This document shows positions 33,224 through 42,091 of a DNA stretch of 64,000 nt, piece after piece. Numbering within the stretch: position 1 is the first letter of the stretch; the number at the start of each line of letters is the position of its first letter. The stretch covers positions 489 to 64,488 of the forward strand of contig NZ_JAKOOW010000032.1 in assembly GCF_022288825.1 (NCBI RefSeq), in the 5' to 3' direction. The notes below the pieces were generated by a model. The model was not told where the DNA came from. It was given only the letters and a program-made list of their open reading frames with translations, and ran no database searches. Made by a program: the position numbers and the translations under genes. Source of the stretch: Kingella pumchi. Its GTDB lineage: Bacteria > Pseudomonadota > Gammaproteobacteria > Burkholderiales > Neisseriaceae.

Positions 33224-34771
33224 TTAGGTGCGGCGGCGGCGCCTTTCGGCGGCATCCAGCAGCAGGAAAACGGCGGCGGCCAGCAGCATCAGCACCAGCG
33301 TCAGCACCAGCGCCTGCGCGCGGTTTTCGGCACCGGGGCGGCTGAGATATTGGTAAATCAGGGTGGTGAGCGTTGTCCATTCGGGGCGCGACAAAAACAG
33401 CGTGGCGGCAAATTCGCCGATGCCGGTGGCGGCCGCCAGCGTCAGGCCGCGGCGCAGGGCGGGCAGCAGCAGCGGCAGGGTAACGCGGCTGGCAGCCTGA
33501 AAAGGCGTGGCGCCGTACACGCGGGCGGCGTCGGTATAGGCCTGCGGCAGCGCGTCCCAGGCGGCGAGCACGTCTTTGGTCACGAAAGGATAGGCCAGCA
33601 GGGCATAAAGCGCGATCAGCATCGGCAATTCGGCCGCCCAGTCGTTATACAGCAGCAGCACGCCGAAAGACAGGCACACCGGCGACACCATAAACGGCAG
33701 AAAGGTCAGCGCGCGCACCCAGGCGAGCCGGCGTGCCAGCGCGGCATGCGCCACGCCGAGCACGGCAGACAGGGCGACGGCGGCGGCGGTAAAGCGCAGG
33801 GTATTGGCGGCGGCGGCCAGCGTTTCTTTTTCCAGCAGCACACGCCAGCCGTCGGCGCCGGCCAGGGCAGCCTGAAAAGCCACCGCCGCCAGCGGCAGGG
33901 CGCAGCAGAGCGCCAGCAGCAGCAAAGACGCCCATTGCAGCAGGTGCTGGCCGATGCCGCGGGCGCTTTCAGGCTGCCACGGGCGGACGCGGTTTTCGCT
34001 GCTGCAGCGGCTGGCCAGCGCATAGCCGCCGCCGGCCAGCGCGCTGACGGCCAGCACCGGCCACACCAGCACGGCGGCGTGTTCCATATCGAGCTGGTAG
34101 GCGATAAGCTGGTAGATTTCGACTTCGATGGTGGCGTAGTCCTGCCCGCCCAAAAGCAGCGCCAGCCCGAAGCCGGAAAAGCAGTAGAGAAACACCATGC
34201 AGGCGCCGCCGGCCAGCCAGGGCAGCAGCACCGGCCGCTCGACGAGCCAAAACTGCCGCCAGGCGCCGGCGCCCAGCGTTTGCGCGGCATACAGGCGGTT
34301 GGCCGGCACCTGCAGCAGCCCCTGATAGGCCGCCCGCACCATCACCGGCAGGTTGAAAAAAACATTGCCGTAAAGCAGCAGCCACGGCGTGTCTTCCCAG
34401 CCCGGCCACAGCGCGCCGTGGCTGCCGAACAGCGCCAGCACGCCGATGCCGGCCACCAGCGTCGGCGTAACGAAGGGCAGCATCAGCAGCCGCAGCACCA
34501 GCGCGCGGCCGCGAAACTTGAGCCGCGCCAGCACCCAGGCGGCGGGGATGCCGATAATCATCGTCAGCGGCACGGTGGCCGCCGCCTGCAGCAGCGTCCA
34601 CAGCAGGCGGCGGCGGTAATAGGCATCGCCCGCCACTTCGCGCCACAGCGGCACACCTTCCTGATACGAGAGCAGCGAATACAGCGGCGCCGCCACCATC
34701 AGCGCCAAAAAGCCCGCAGGCAGCAGGGTGAGCGCAAAGGTGGCGGCGGCAGAACGCAGCTTGGGCGGCAT
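33224..34771 (-). CDS. ABC transporter permease, fused double-domain type (FbpB/ThiP-like)
   Basis: Inner-membrane permease of 515 residues with about 12 spans, made of two homologous permease halves, as in iron(III) FbpB and thiamine ThiP. Each half has an EAA-type coupling loop (LYAAQTLGAGAWRQFWLVERPVLLP and YTDAARVYGATPFQAASRVTLPLLLP). The ATG at 34771 (MPPKLRSAA) is chosen because the first membrane span follows. No binding-protein or ATPase gene is adjacent, so the substrate (iron, thiamine or other) is undetermined. Several DUS copies are in frame (VAFQAALA, PFQAASRV and PWQPESA). Confidence 0.85.
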   Translation of the reverse strand: MPPKLRSAAATFALTLLPAGFLALMVAAPLYSLLSYQEGVPLWREVAGDAYYRRRLLWTLLQAAATVPLTMIIGIPAAWVLARLKFRGRALVLRLLMLPFVTPTLVAGIGVLALFGSHGALWPGWEDTPWLLLYGNVFFNLPVMVRAAYQGLLQVPANRLYAAQTLGAGAWRQFWLVERPVLLPWLAGGACMVFLYCFSGFGLALLLGGQDYATIEVEIYQLIAYQLDMEHAAVLVWPVLAVSALAGGGYALASRCSSENRVRPWQPESARGIGQHLLQWASLLLLALCCALPLAAVAFQAALAGADGWRVLLEKETLAAAANTLRFTAAAVALSAVLGVAHAALARRLAWVRALTFLPFMVSPVCLSFGVLLLYNDWAAELPMLIALYALLAYPFVTKDVLAAWDALPQAYTDAARVYGATPFQAASRVTLPLLLPALRRGLTLAAATGIGEFAATLFLSRPEWTTLTTLIYQYLSRPGAENRAQALVLTLVLMLLAAAVFLLLDAAERRRRRT

Positions 34772-34942
34772 GGCAGTCTTTCGGATGGGGGCGACAGCGG
34801 CCGATTGTAGCCGTTTTCGCCGCGGCGGGCAGCCTGAAAACGCTGCGCCGTCCAAGCAGCCTGAAAAACGGCAAACAGGCAGCCTGAAAACCTTTAAACC
34901 AGATTTTCAGGCTGCCTGCCGCTTTGCGTATAAGCCGTGATA
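34772..34942. repeat. DUS cluster
   Basis: Four or five DUS copies lie within 100 bases (near 34829, 34855, 34878 and 34902-34918), two of them forming an inverted pair before the nitroreductase stop. Confidence 0.6.
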
Positions 34943-35548
34943 TTAGGCGCCAAACACCTTAAAGCGTCCATCCAGCGGCGCAAAGGTTTTGTCGCTTGCC
35001 GGCGCGGCGATACCGCCGAACACCAGCTGCGCGCGCAGCATCCACGAAGCGGGGATGCCCCATTCGCGGGCAACGGCGGCATCAATCAGCGGATTGTAGT
35101 GCTGCAGATTGGCGCCGATACCGGCGGCAGCCAGCGTCGTCCACACCGCATACTGGTGCATGGCGTCGGCGTGTTCCGCCCATACGGGGAAGTTGTCGGC
35201 ATAAAGCGGGAATTTTTCCTGCAAGCCTTTTACCACGTCCTGGTCTTCAAAAAACAGCACCGAACCAGCAGCGGCTTTAAACATCGCCAGCTTCTGCGCC
35301 GTCGGCTCGAAAGACTCGGCGGGCACGACGGCGCGCAGCGCGTCTTCGGCAAACTGCCACAGTTTTTCGTGTTCCGCACCAAACAACACCACCGCGCGGG
35401 TGGACTGCGAATTGAAAGACGAGGGCGTGTGGCGCACCGCGTGCTCGACAATCGCCGCCACTTCGCCCGCAGGCAGCGGCAGGTTTTTATTCAGGGCGTA
35501 CACCGAGCGGCGCGCTTCGGCCGCCTGTTGCAGGGCTTGGTAAGACAT
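34943..35548 (-). CDS. nitroreductase family protein
   Basis: 201 residues of the flavin-dependent nitroreductase fold, FRM2/HBN1-like subgroup: AAEARRSVYALNKNLPLP at the N-terminus, HTPSSFNSQSTRAVVLFG for FMN contacts and a C-terminal LVFGGIAAPASDKTF. It is expected to use NAD(P)H and FMN on nitro or quinone compounds. The start at 35548 has AAGGAGTC upstream. It lies 10 bases after a DoxX gene in a two-gene operon, divergent from a LysR regulator that may control both. Confidence 0.88.
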   Translation of the reverse strand: MSYQALQQAAEARRSVYALNKNLPLPAGEVAAIVEHAVRHTPSSFNSQSTRAVVLFGAEHEKLWQFAEDALRAVVPAESFEPTAQKLAMFKAAAGSVLFFEDQDVVKGLQEKFPLYADNFPVWAEHADAMHQYAVWTTLAAAGIGANLQHYNPLIDAAVAREWGIPASWMLRAQLVFGGIAAPASDKTFAPLDGRFKVFGA

Positions 35549-35558
35549 ATCGGACTCC

Positions 35559-35960
35559 TTATTGGGAACGGGATTTGCACAAAAGATTGTCCAGCGACCA
35601 CGCACCGCCGCCCGCTGCGGCAAAATAGAGAAACAGGAAGCTGAACAGCGCGGCCGACTCGCCGCCGTTGGCAATCGGGAACAGCGCGTTGCCCTGCGAA
35701 GCGTGCGCCATAAAATAGGCCACCGCCATCTGGCCGGACAGAATAAAGGCAACGGGACGGGTCAGCAAGCCCAAAAGCAAGAGCAAGCCGCCGCCCACTT
35801 CCAAAATCGCCGCCGCCAGATAAATGCCCAACGGCGAGCCGCCGCCCATCGAAACGGGGAAAGAGAAAAACTTGGCCGTGCCGTGCAGCATAAACATATA
35901 GGCCGAAGCAATGCGCAGCAGGGAAAGCACGGCGGGGGCGAAACGGTTCAAAGCGTTCAT
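35559..35960 (-). CDS. DoxX family membrane protein
   Basis: 133 residues with four hydrophobic spans. MLHGTAKFF is the family's conserved first-span motif (LFxxHGxxK), then GILEVGGGLLLLLGLLTRPVAF-type repeats with an ordinary DoxX ending. Such proteins often accompany redox enzymes, here a nitroreductase 10 bases downstream. AAGGAAG precedes the ATG. Confidence 0.88.
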   Translation of the reverse strand: MNALNRFAPAVLSLLRIASAYMFMLHGTAKFFSFPVSMGGGSPLGIYLAAAILEVGGGLLLLLGLLTRPVAFILSGQMAVAYFMAHASQGNALFPIANGGESAALFSFLFLYFAAAGGGAWSLDNLLCKSRSQ

Positions 35961-36080
35961 GGGGACTTCCTTTCAAATAACAACAATTATCACAAAGCAG
36001 GCATTATAGATAAAGCCCCGCCGCAGATATATACTCGCGGCATTGACGCAACCTTTCCCGACAGGAAACGAAAGACACAC

Positions 36081-36989
36081 ATGGACACCCTGTTCAGCCT
36101 GCGCGTATTTCGCGAAGTCATCCGCTGCGGCAGCTTCACCCGCGCCGCCGACAAGCTCGGCATCTCCACCGCCATGGCCAGCAAGCACGTTTCCCATCTG
36201 GAAAAGCAGGTCTGCGCCAAACTGCTGCAACGCAACAGCCGCAACCTGCACCTCACCGAAGCCGGCGAACAATACCACCGCTGCTGCGTCCAAGCCCTCG
36301 AAACGCTCGACACCGCCGCCGAACGCGCCGCCGGCGGCGCGGACACCCCGCAGGGCCGTCTCAAAATCACCATGCCCATGTGGTTCTCCAACCCCGTGTT
36401 CAGCGGCTGGCTGGCCGAATACCGCCGCCGCCACCCGCAGGTTTCCCTCGACCTGATACTCGACAACCGCAAGGCCGACCTGATCGCCGAAGGCATCGAC
36501 CTCGCCCTGCGCGTCAGCACCGACGATCTCCCGCCCAGCCTGATTGTGCGCCCGCTCTCCGACATCCGCTTCTACCTCGCTGCCGCGCCCGACTACCTCG
36601 CTGCACACGGCACCCCCGCCACCCCGCAGCAGGCCGCGCGGCTCGACTTCGTTCTGCCCAGCTATGTGGACATGGATAGCGTGCGCATCACGCGCGGCGG
36701 CGACAGCTTCACCCTCGCCCCCGCCGCCCCCGTACGCGCCGACAACACCCTGATGGTGCACCAGATGGTGCTTGCCGGCTGCGGCATCGGCTACCTGCCC
36801 GAATGGACGGTGCGCCGCGACTTTGAAAGCGGCCGCCTCGTGCGCATCCTGTCCGACTGGCACATCCTCACCGCCACCCTCTACGCCGCCTACCCCAACC
36901 GCACCTTCCTCAGCGCCAAAGTGCGCAGCTTCATCGATTTCCTGTGCGAAAAAACCGGCGCCGCCGCGCAAAGGGCAAAAGCAGCCTGA
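36081..36989 (+). CDS. LysR family transcriptional regulator
   Basis: 302 residues. The winged helix-turn-helix is FREVIRCGSFTRAADKLGISTAMASKHVSHLEKQVCAKLLQRNSR, followed by LTEAGEQY and a linker helix. The effector domain runs to the end (LIAEGIDLALRV, GCGIGYLPEW). The CrgA/AaeR-like subgroup is likely. It is divergent from the doxX-nitroreductase pair with a 120-base gap, the usual layout for a LysR regulator and its target. The final KAA residues are encoded by a DUS that contains the stop codon. Confidence 0.9.
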   Translation: MDTLFSLRVFREVIRCGSFTRAADKLGISTAMASKHVSHLEKQVCAKLLQRNSRNLHLTEAGEQYHRCCVQALETLDTAAERAAGGADTPQGRLKITMPMWFSNPVFSGWLAEYRRRHPQVSLDLILDNRKADLIAEGIDLALRVSTDDLPPSLIVRPLSDIRFYLAAAPDYLAAHGTPATPQQAARLDFVLPSYVDMDSVRITRGGDSFTLAPAAPVRADNTLMVHQMVLAGCGIGYLPEWTVRRDFESGRLVRILSDWHILTATLYAAYPNRTFLSAKVRSFIDFLCEKTGAAAQRAKAA

Positions 36990-37022
36990 AAACGCCATTT
37001 GCGGCTTTCAGGCTGCTTTGGG
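36978..37022 (+). terminator. DUS-hairpin terminator of the LysR gene
   Basis: Inverted DUS copies (36979-36993 and 37005-37019) overlap the stop codon of the regulator gene. Confidence 0.6.
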
Positions 37023-37115
37023 ATAGTCAAACGGCGGCAATTTCAAGGCAGCCTGAAAGCAGGTTTGCCGACGCGGCAAAACCAATGCGGGCAGCCTTTT
37101 CAGGCTGCCCGCAGT

Positions 37116-37889
37116 CTAAGGCGCATACGGTTCGCCGGCGTATAGGCTGAATACGGTTTTGCCGCCGCTCTCATCGGCCGGATCAAACTGCGGCGGCGGC
37201 AGGCCGAGTTTGGCGGCTTCGGCGGTGTAGAAGTCCCTACGGCTGGGATGCGGGGTTTCGACCAGATTGCGGATGCGCCGGCCGTTGGGGTTTAAGGCAG
37301 CCTGAAAAAAGGCGTCCACCGCCGCATCGCGGTGCAGCATATTGGCCGGCCGGTTACCGCCGGCAATCGCGCCGCCGCGTGCGAGCAGGCGCTCGAGCGG
37401 GTGGCGCTCGGCGGCATACAGTCCGCCCAGGCGCAGAATGTCCACCGCCGCCACGCCGCTGCCCAGGCAGGCTTGTTCGGCGGCGGCGATCTGGCGGGCG
37501 GACTCGGTTTGCGGATTCAGGCTGCTGTTTTCGTCGCAGCGGCGCGCTTCGTCGCCATACACGCTGATGCTGGATGCAAACAGCAGATGGCGCACGCCGT
37601 GCCGGTCGGCGCAGTCGGCCAGATGCGCCACCGCGTCGGCATAGCCGGCCAGCTGCGAAGGCGGCAGCAGCAGTATCCACGTTGGGAAATCCGCCCATTC
37701 AGGCTGCCACGGCCGCGCCGACAAATCGGTGAAATCGACGGCCAGCGGCAGATTGACGTCGTCCGAAGCGCAGCGGCGCTTGACCGCGCGCACGGGGATG
37801 CCGCTCAGATAAAAGCGTTCGGCCAGCGGCCGGCCGACAAAGCCGAAGCCGAAAAGCAGCACGCCGGCGGGTGGAGAAGGCGGATTCAT
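37116..37889 (-). CDS. NAD(P)-binding SDR-type protein (YeeZ-like)
   Basis: 257 residues. An N-terminal Rossmann motif (LLFGFGFVGRPLAERF) is followed by the extended SDR sequence FASSISVYGD, with DENSSLNPQTESARQ in the active-site region, but the canonical Tyr-x3-Lys is not evident. It resembles the YeeZ group of nucleoside-diphosphate-sugar epimerase relatives of unknown substrate. The start at 37889 was chosen because the fold begins within ten residues. A DUS is read in frame as FFQAALN. Confidence 0.78.
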   Translation of the reverse strand: MNPPSPPAGVLLFGFGFVGRPLAERFYLSGIPVRAVKRRCASDDVNLPLAVDFTDLSARPWQPEWADFPTWILLLPPSQLAGYADAVAHLADCADRHGVRHLLFASSISVYGDEARRCDENSSLNPQTESARQIAAAEQACLGSGVAAVDILRLGGLYAAERHPLERLLARGGAIAGGNRPANMLHRDAAVDAFFQAALNPNGRRIRNLVETPHPSRRDFYTAEAAKLGLPPPQFDPADESGGKTVFSLYAGEPYAP

Positions 37890-38005
37890 GGTTGGCAATA
37901 CTCTGGGCAATAAAGGGAGAAAGGCAGCCTGAAAGCGGCTTGGGCAAGGTGCCTGCCGGCGCGGGAATGGGATGCGGGGAACTTTCAGGCTGCTTTTGAG
38001 TCATT

Positions 38006-38052
38006 TGCAAAGGCAGCCTGAAAACCGAAAACCGGCTTTCAGGCTGCTTTGT
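38006..38052 (-). terminator. DUS-hairpin terminator of dnaJ
   Basis: AAGGCAGCCTGAAAACCG (38010-38027) pairs with a copy at 38033-38050, just after the dnaJ stop on the minus strand. Confidence 0.65.
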
Positions 38053-38063
38053 GGCGGCGGGGT

Positions 38064-39197
38064 TTAGTCGAAAACGTCTTTGACCTTGTCCCAAAAACTT
38101 TTTTCGCGCGGGCGCTGGTTGTGACCGCTGCCGGTGGCGATGCGCTCGAATTCTTCGAGCAGCTCTTTTTGGCGGTCGGTCAGATTAACCGGTGTTTCAA
38201 CAACGATGTGGCAGTACAGGTCGCCAATATGGTTGCCGCGCACCGATTTGACGCCTTTGCCTTTCACCCGCAGGCGTTTGCCGCCCTGGGTGCCGGCGGG
38301 CACGTTGAGTTTGACTTTGCCGGTGAGCGTGGGCACTTCCACTTCGCCGCCGAGCGCGGCCACGGTGAAGCTGATCGGCAGTTCGCAGTGCAGGTCGGTG
38401 GGGTTTTCGGGATCGCGGTGGAAGACTTTGTGCGGCCGCACACGCACGTGGACGTACAAATCGCCGGCGGGCGCGCCGTGGCTGCCGGGTTCGCCTTCGC
38501 CGGTCAGGCGGATGCGCTGGCCGTCGTCGATGCCGGCGGGAATGCTGATGTCGATGGTTTTGCTGCTTTTCACCACGCCGTCGCCACGGCACTGCAGGCA
38601 GGGGTCTTTGATTTCCTTGCCCGAGCCGTGGCAGGTCGGACAGGTTTGCTGCATTTGGAAAATCGCCTGGCGCACGTGGACGGTGCCCGAGCCGTGGCAG
38701 GTGCGGCAGGTGGTGGCGCTGGTGCCGGGTTTGGCGCCGGTACCGTGGCAGACGCCGCATTCTTCGTGGCTGGGCACGGTAATCTGTTTTTTCAGGCCGG
38801 CAGCGGCTTCTTCCAGCGAAATTTCGATGCCGTACTGCAAGTCTTCGCCCTGATAGCTGGGCTGGCGACCGCCACCGCCGCCGAACATCTGGCTGAAGAT
38901 GTCGCTGAAGTCAAAACCCTGCGCGCCGCCGAAACCGCCAAAGCCTTCAAAACCGCCCTGGCCGCCGCCGGCTTCAAAGGCGCTGTGGCCGAACTGGTCG
39001 TAGGCGGATTTTTTCTGCGGGTCGGACAAAACATCGTAGGCTTTTTGGATTTCTTTGAATTTTTCTTCGGCCGCCGCGTCGCCGGGATTGCGGTCGGGAT
39101 GGTATTTCATCGCCAGCTTGCGGTAGGCTTTTTTGATTTCGTCGGCGCCGGCGGAGCGGGAAACGCCGAGCGCTTCGTAATAGTCTTGTTGGCTCAT
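38064..39197 (-). CDS. dnaJ: molecular chaperone DnaJ
   Basis: Co-chaperone of DnaK, 377 residues. The J domain has HPD in MKYHPDRNPGD, then a Gly/Phe-rich segment (GGQGGFEGFGGFGG). Four zinc-binding repeats follow: CGVCHGTGAKPG, CRTCHGSGTV, CPTCHGSGKE and CLQCRGDGVV. The C-terminal substrate and dimerisation domains are complete. dnaK and grpE are not adjacent. No heat-shock promoter is evident. Confidence 0.97.
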   Translation of the reverse strand: MSQQDYYEALGVSRSAGADEIKKAYRKLAMKYHPDRNPGDAAAEEKFKEIQKAYDVLSDPQKKSAYDQFGHSAFEAGGGQGGFEGFGGFGGAQGFDFSDIFSQMFGGGGGRQPSYQGEDLQYGIEISLEEAAAGLKKQITVPSHEECGVCHGTGAKPGTSATTCRTCHGSGTVHVRQAIFQMQQTCPTCHGSGKEIKDPCLQCRGDGVVKSSKTIDISIPAGIDDGQRIRLTGEGEPGSHGAPAGDLYVHVRVRPHKVFHRDPENPTDLHCELPISFTVAALGGEVEVPTLTGKVKLNVPAGTQGGKRLRVKGKGVKSVRGNHIGDLYCHIVVETPVNLTDRQKELLEEFERIATGSGHNQRPREKSFWDKVKDVFD

Positions 39198-39258
39198 GGT
39201 GTGTTTAAAATTGGGTTAAATAACAGATGGGCGCCGATATTGGGGCGGCGCAGGCAAA

Positions 39259-39297
39259 GTCAAGGCAGCCTGAAAGGCTTTTTCAGGCTGCCTTGAT
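39259..39297. terminator. perfect DUS hairpin between ispH and dnaJ
   Basis: CAAGGCAGCCTGAAA (39261-39275) pairs with its exact inverted copy at 39281-39295 over a 5-base loop, just after the ispH stop on the minus strand. Confidence 0.65.
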
Positions 39298-39310
39298 GGC
39301 GGCGGGTGCC

Positions 39311-40246
39311 TTATTCGCGAAACTCTTTGGGCAGCACGAAAACAATGCTCTCTTCGGTGCCCTGCCCCTGCTTCAAATCGCTCACACCCCATGATTTCAG
39401 GGTGTCGATCACTTCCTGCACCAGCACTTCGGGGGCGGACGCGCCGGCGGTTACGCCGACGCTTTTTTTGCCGTCGAACCATTCGCGCTGCAGATAGCTG
39501 GCGTTATCGACCATATAGGCTTCAACGCCGCGCAGCGCCGCCACTTCGCGCAGGCGGTTGGAATTGGACGAATTGGGCGAGCCGACCACAATCACGATGT
39601 CGCATTCGTCGGCCAGAGCTTTCACCGCTTCCTGGCGGTTGGTGGTGGCGTAGCAGATGTCTTCTTTGTGCGGGCTTTTGATGGCGGGGAAACGCTCGCG
39701 CAGGGCGGCGATGATGTCGCGGGTTTCGTCCACCGACAGCGTGGTCTGGCTGACATGGGCAAGTTTGTCGGGATTGCGTACTTCGAGTTTGGCCACATCG
39801 GCCACGGTTTCCACCAGCAAAATCGCGCCTTCGGGCAGCTGCCCCATCGTGCCTTCCACTTCGGGATGACCGGCGTGGCCAATCATAATCACCTGATAGC
39901 CCTGCTCATCGAGCCGCGCCACTTCTTTGTGCACTTTGGTAACCAGCGGGCAGGTGGCGTCAAACACGCGGAAACCGCGCTCGGCCGCTTCGTCCTGCAC
40001 GGCTTTGGAAACGCCGTGGGCGGAATAAATCAGCGTTGCCCCCGGCGGCACATCTTTGAGCTCTTCGATAAAGATGGCACCTTTGGCACGCAGGCCGTCC
40101 ACCACGAATTTGTTGTGCACCACTTCATGGCGCACATAAATCGGCGCGCCGAATTTTTCCAGCGCTTTTTCGACTATGCTGATGGCCCGGTCCACGCCGG
40201 CGCAAAAGCCGCGCGGGTTAGCCAGAATAATGGTTTTGTTGCCCAT
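39311..40246 (-). CDS. ispH: 4-hydroxy-3-methylbut-2-enyl diphosphate reductase
   Basis: The last enzyme of the MEP isoprenoid pathway, making IPP and DMAPP; 311 residues with a [4Fe-4S] cluster. The three cluster cysteines are in GFCAGVDRA, ATCPLV and DICYATTNRQ; HGVSK and the Glu of GHxxHPEVEG (here GHAGHPEVEG) are the catalytic neighbourhood. The ATG at 40246 (MGNKTIILANPRG) is the family start. lspA lies directly upstream on the same strand, a common lspA-ispH pairing. Confidence 0.97.
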   Translation of the reverse strand: MGNKTIILANPRGFCAGVDRAISIVEKALEKFGAPIYVRHEVVHNKFVVDGLRAKGAIFIEELKDVPPGATLIYSAHGVSKAVQDEAAERGFRVFDATCPLVTKVHKEVARLDEQGYQVIMIGHAGHPEVEGTMGQLPEGAILLVETVADVAKLEVRNPDKLAHVSQTTLSVDETRDIIAALRERFPAIKSPHKEDICYATTNRQEAVKALADECDIVIVVGSPNSSNSNRLREVAALRGVEAYMVDNASYLQREWFDGKKSVGVTAGASAPEVLVQEVIDTLKSWGVSDLKQGQGTEESIVFVLPKEFRE

Positions 40247-40271
40247 GTCTGCAATCCGTATCTGAGCCTTT

Positions 40272-40757
40272 TCAGGCTGCCTGCCCTTTGTTTTTTCGCC
40301 CCTGCGCAAAACTCTCCAACACCAGCAAAAACGCGCCGACGCAGATAAAGCTGTCGGCCACGTTAAACGCGGGGTAATAGTGGTTCTGCCAGTAAAACAG
40401 CAGAAAATCGACTACCTGGCCGTGCAGGAAGCGGTCGATTACATTACCCATCGCGCCGCCGATAATCATCGCCGCCGCCCAGTTGCCCAAGCGGCCGAAG
40501 CCGCCTTTGACCACGTTCCAGCCCAGCCAGATGCTGATGGCAAAGGCCAGCACCACGAAAATATAGCGCTGCGCCCCGCCCATATTGGCGAGAAAGCTAA
40601 ACGCCGCGCCGGGATTGTAAACCAGCGTCAGATCAAAAAAGCCGTCGATCACATTCAGCCGCTCGTACAGCGCAAAACGCTCCAGCACCGCGAATTTGCT
40701 GATTTGGTCGGCGGCAACCACCGCCAGCGACAGCAGCCAATAAGGTAGGGTTTTCAT
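40272..40757 (-). CDS. lspA: lipoprotein signal peptidase
   Basis: An inner-membrane aspartic peptidase (signal peptidase II), 161 residues, four spans. Catalytic Asp residues are in GNVIDRFLHGQVVDF and NVADSFICVG; NPGAAFSFL is conserved. The start at 40757 (MKTLPYW) is chosen because the first span follows. Its targets in this window include OppA, azurin, RlpA and the orphan amino-acid binding protein. The terminal QAA is encoded by a DUS. Confidence 0.96.
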   Translation of the reverse strand: MKTLPYWLLSLAVVAADQISKFAVLERFALYERLNVIDGFFDLTLVYNPGAAFSFLANMGGAQRYIFVVLAFAISIWLGWNVVKGGFGRLGNWAAAMIIGGAMGNVIDRFLHGQVVDFLLFYWQNHYYPAFNVADSFICVGAFLLVLESFAQGRKNKGQAA

Positions 40758-40994
40758 GCTTTCAGGCAGCCTTCGGTTCCGTTCAAAGGGCGTGATTGTA
40801 CTATAAAGATTCCCGTTGCAATTCCCGCCGCCGCGGCCGCCCCCTTGAAAGCCGTCCGCCACCGCCCCATCTGCGCTGCCTATCCGGCGGCCATCCTGCG
40901 GTTTTGCTTGCCAAAAGACACCGAAATCAGGATAATGCGCCGCTTCTTGAAGCATAGGCACATTCCCTATGCCCGCAACCCTAAAGGAAACCCC

Positions 40995-41216
40995 ATGAAA
41001 CAAAACATCCACCCGAACTACCACGAAGTGAACGTAAGCTGCTCCTGCGGCAACAAATTCACTACCCAATCCACCATGGAAAAAGAGGACTTCAACATCG
41101 AAGTCTGCTCCCAATGCCATCCTTTTTACACCGGCAAACAGAAAATCGTCGATACCGCCGGCCGCGTGGACAAATTCAACCAGAAATACGGCAATATGTT
41201 CAAACGCAACGTATAA
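40995..41216 (+). CDS. rpmE: 50S ribosomal protein L31
   Basis: A 73-residue ribosomal protein of the zinc-binding type: cysteines in VSCSCGNKF and VCSQCHPFYTG. MKQNIHPNYHEV is the standard start, with AAAGGAAA upstream. It is monocistronic. The roughly 235 bases before it hold an A/T-rich patch near 40797-40815 that could contain promoters for lspA and rpmE, but no firm hexamers. Confidence 0.96.
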   Translation: MKQNIHPNYHEVNVSCSCGNKFTTQSTMEKEDFNIEVCSQCHPFYTGKQKIVDTAGRVDKFNQKYGNMFKRNV

Positions 41217-41230
41217 AGCAGCAAACGCCC

Positions 41231-41266
41231 AAAACCGCCCGCAGCTTCGGCCGCCGGCGGTTTTCT
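41231..41266 (+). terminator. intrinsic terminator of rpmE
   Basis: AAAACCGCC (41231-41239) pairs with GGCGGTTTT (41256-41264) 14 bases after the stop. A DUS-based hairpin (about 41273-41334) follows and may serve the convergent grxB. Confidence 0.7.
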
Positions 41267-41374
41267 CTTGCCGCAGCCTGAAAGCCGCGCAGCCCGAAAA
41301 CCGGGAATCCGGTTTTCAGGCTGCTTTTTGTTTTGGATTGTCCGGTCGGCAGCTTTCAGGCTGCCTGAACCGGC

Positions 41375-42019
41375 TTAAACGGCGCGCTCGGCAAACAGCG
41401 GCACGCCGCTTTTTTTACTCATGTTTTCAACATAGGCGGCGGTTTTGGCCGGCAGTTGCAGGCCGCGCACCATGGTCAGGTTGCGCAGCAGCGGGAAAAC
41501 CAGAATGTCTTCCATGCCGATGCGGCTGCCGACGGATTCGGGAGAATGGATCAAACCGTCGATTTGTGCCAAATCGGCGGCAATACCGGCGAGCAGCTGC
41601 GGGGTGTCGGCCAGATGCCGGTCAAAGTCGCCGATAACGGCGGTTTTTTTCTCGCGGAAATAGGCGATGGCGGCTTCGTTGGGAAATTCGGGCAGACCCA
41701 GTTGGATGTCGCGTGGCCACACCAGCGGCAGCACGGCTTTGAGCATGCGGTCGAACCAGGCTTGGACTTCGGGGCGTACGCTGTCGTCGAGTTTGCCGCC
41801 GGCCTGTTCGTTGAAATAGCGCACGATGTCCAGGCTTTCACCCATAAAGCTGCCATCGGGCTTTTGCAGGATGGGCAGCACTTTAACGCCGGTCATGCTG
41901 ATCGGCGTGGCTTCGTCGTCATTGGGCAGGTACAGGGTTTCGACTTCGCTGCCGAGCAGACCGGCGGCCATGCGGGCGCGGACGCAGAAAGGACAGTGGT
42001 CGTAAACATAGAGTTTCAT
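41375..42019 (-). CDS. grxB: glutaredoxin 2
   Basis: 214 residues, GST-like glutaredoxin. The active site is CPFC in YDHCPFCVRARM, followed by GVKVLPIL (cis-Pro) and GESLDIVRYFNEQAGGKL. The C-terminal helical domain is that of Grx2. It acts in the cytoplasm with glutathione. AAGGAGAAAG lies before the ATG. Confidence 0.93.
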   Translation of the reverse strand: MKLYVYDHCPFCVRARMAAGLLGSEVETLYLPNDDEATPISMTGVKVLPILQKPDGSFMGESLDIVRYFNEQAGGKLDDSVRPEVQAWFDRMLKAVLPLVWPRDIQLGLPEFPNEAAIAYFREKKTAVIGDFDRHLADTPQLLAGIAADLAQIDGLIHSPESVGSRIGMEDILVFPLLRNLTMVRGLQLPAKTAAYVENMSKKSGVPLFAERAV

Positions 42020-42091
42020 GCTTTCTCCTTTTGGGGATGGAACGGCTAGGGCGTGTTGACATTCAACTTTTGAAACGGATTTTCAGGCTGC

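Noticed and set aside
40758..40994. Extended N-terminus for rpmE or a small upstream gene
   Set aside because: The upstream in-frame residues are not ribosomal-protein-like; the ATG at 40995 has a ribosome site and the conserved L31 start.
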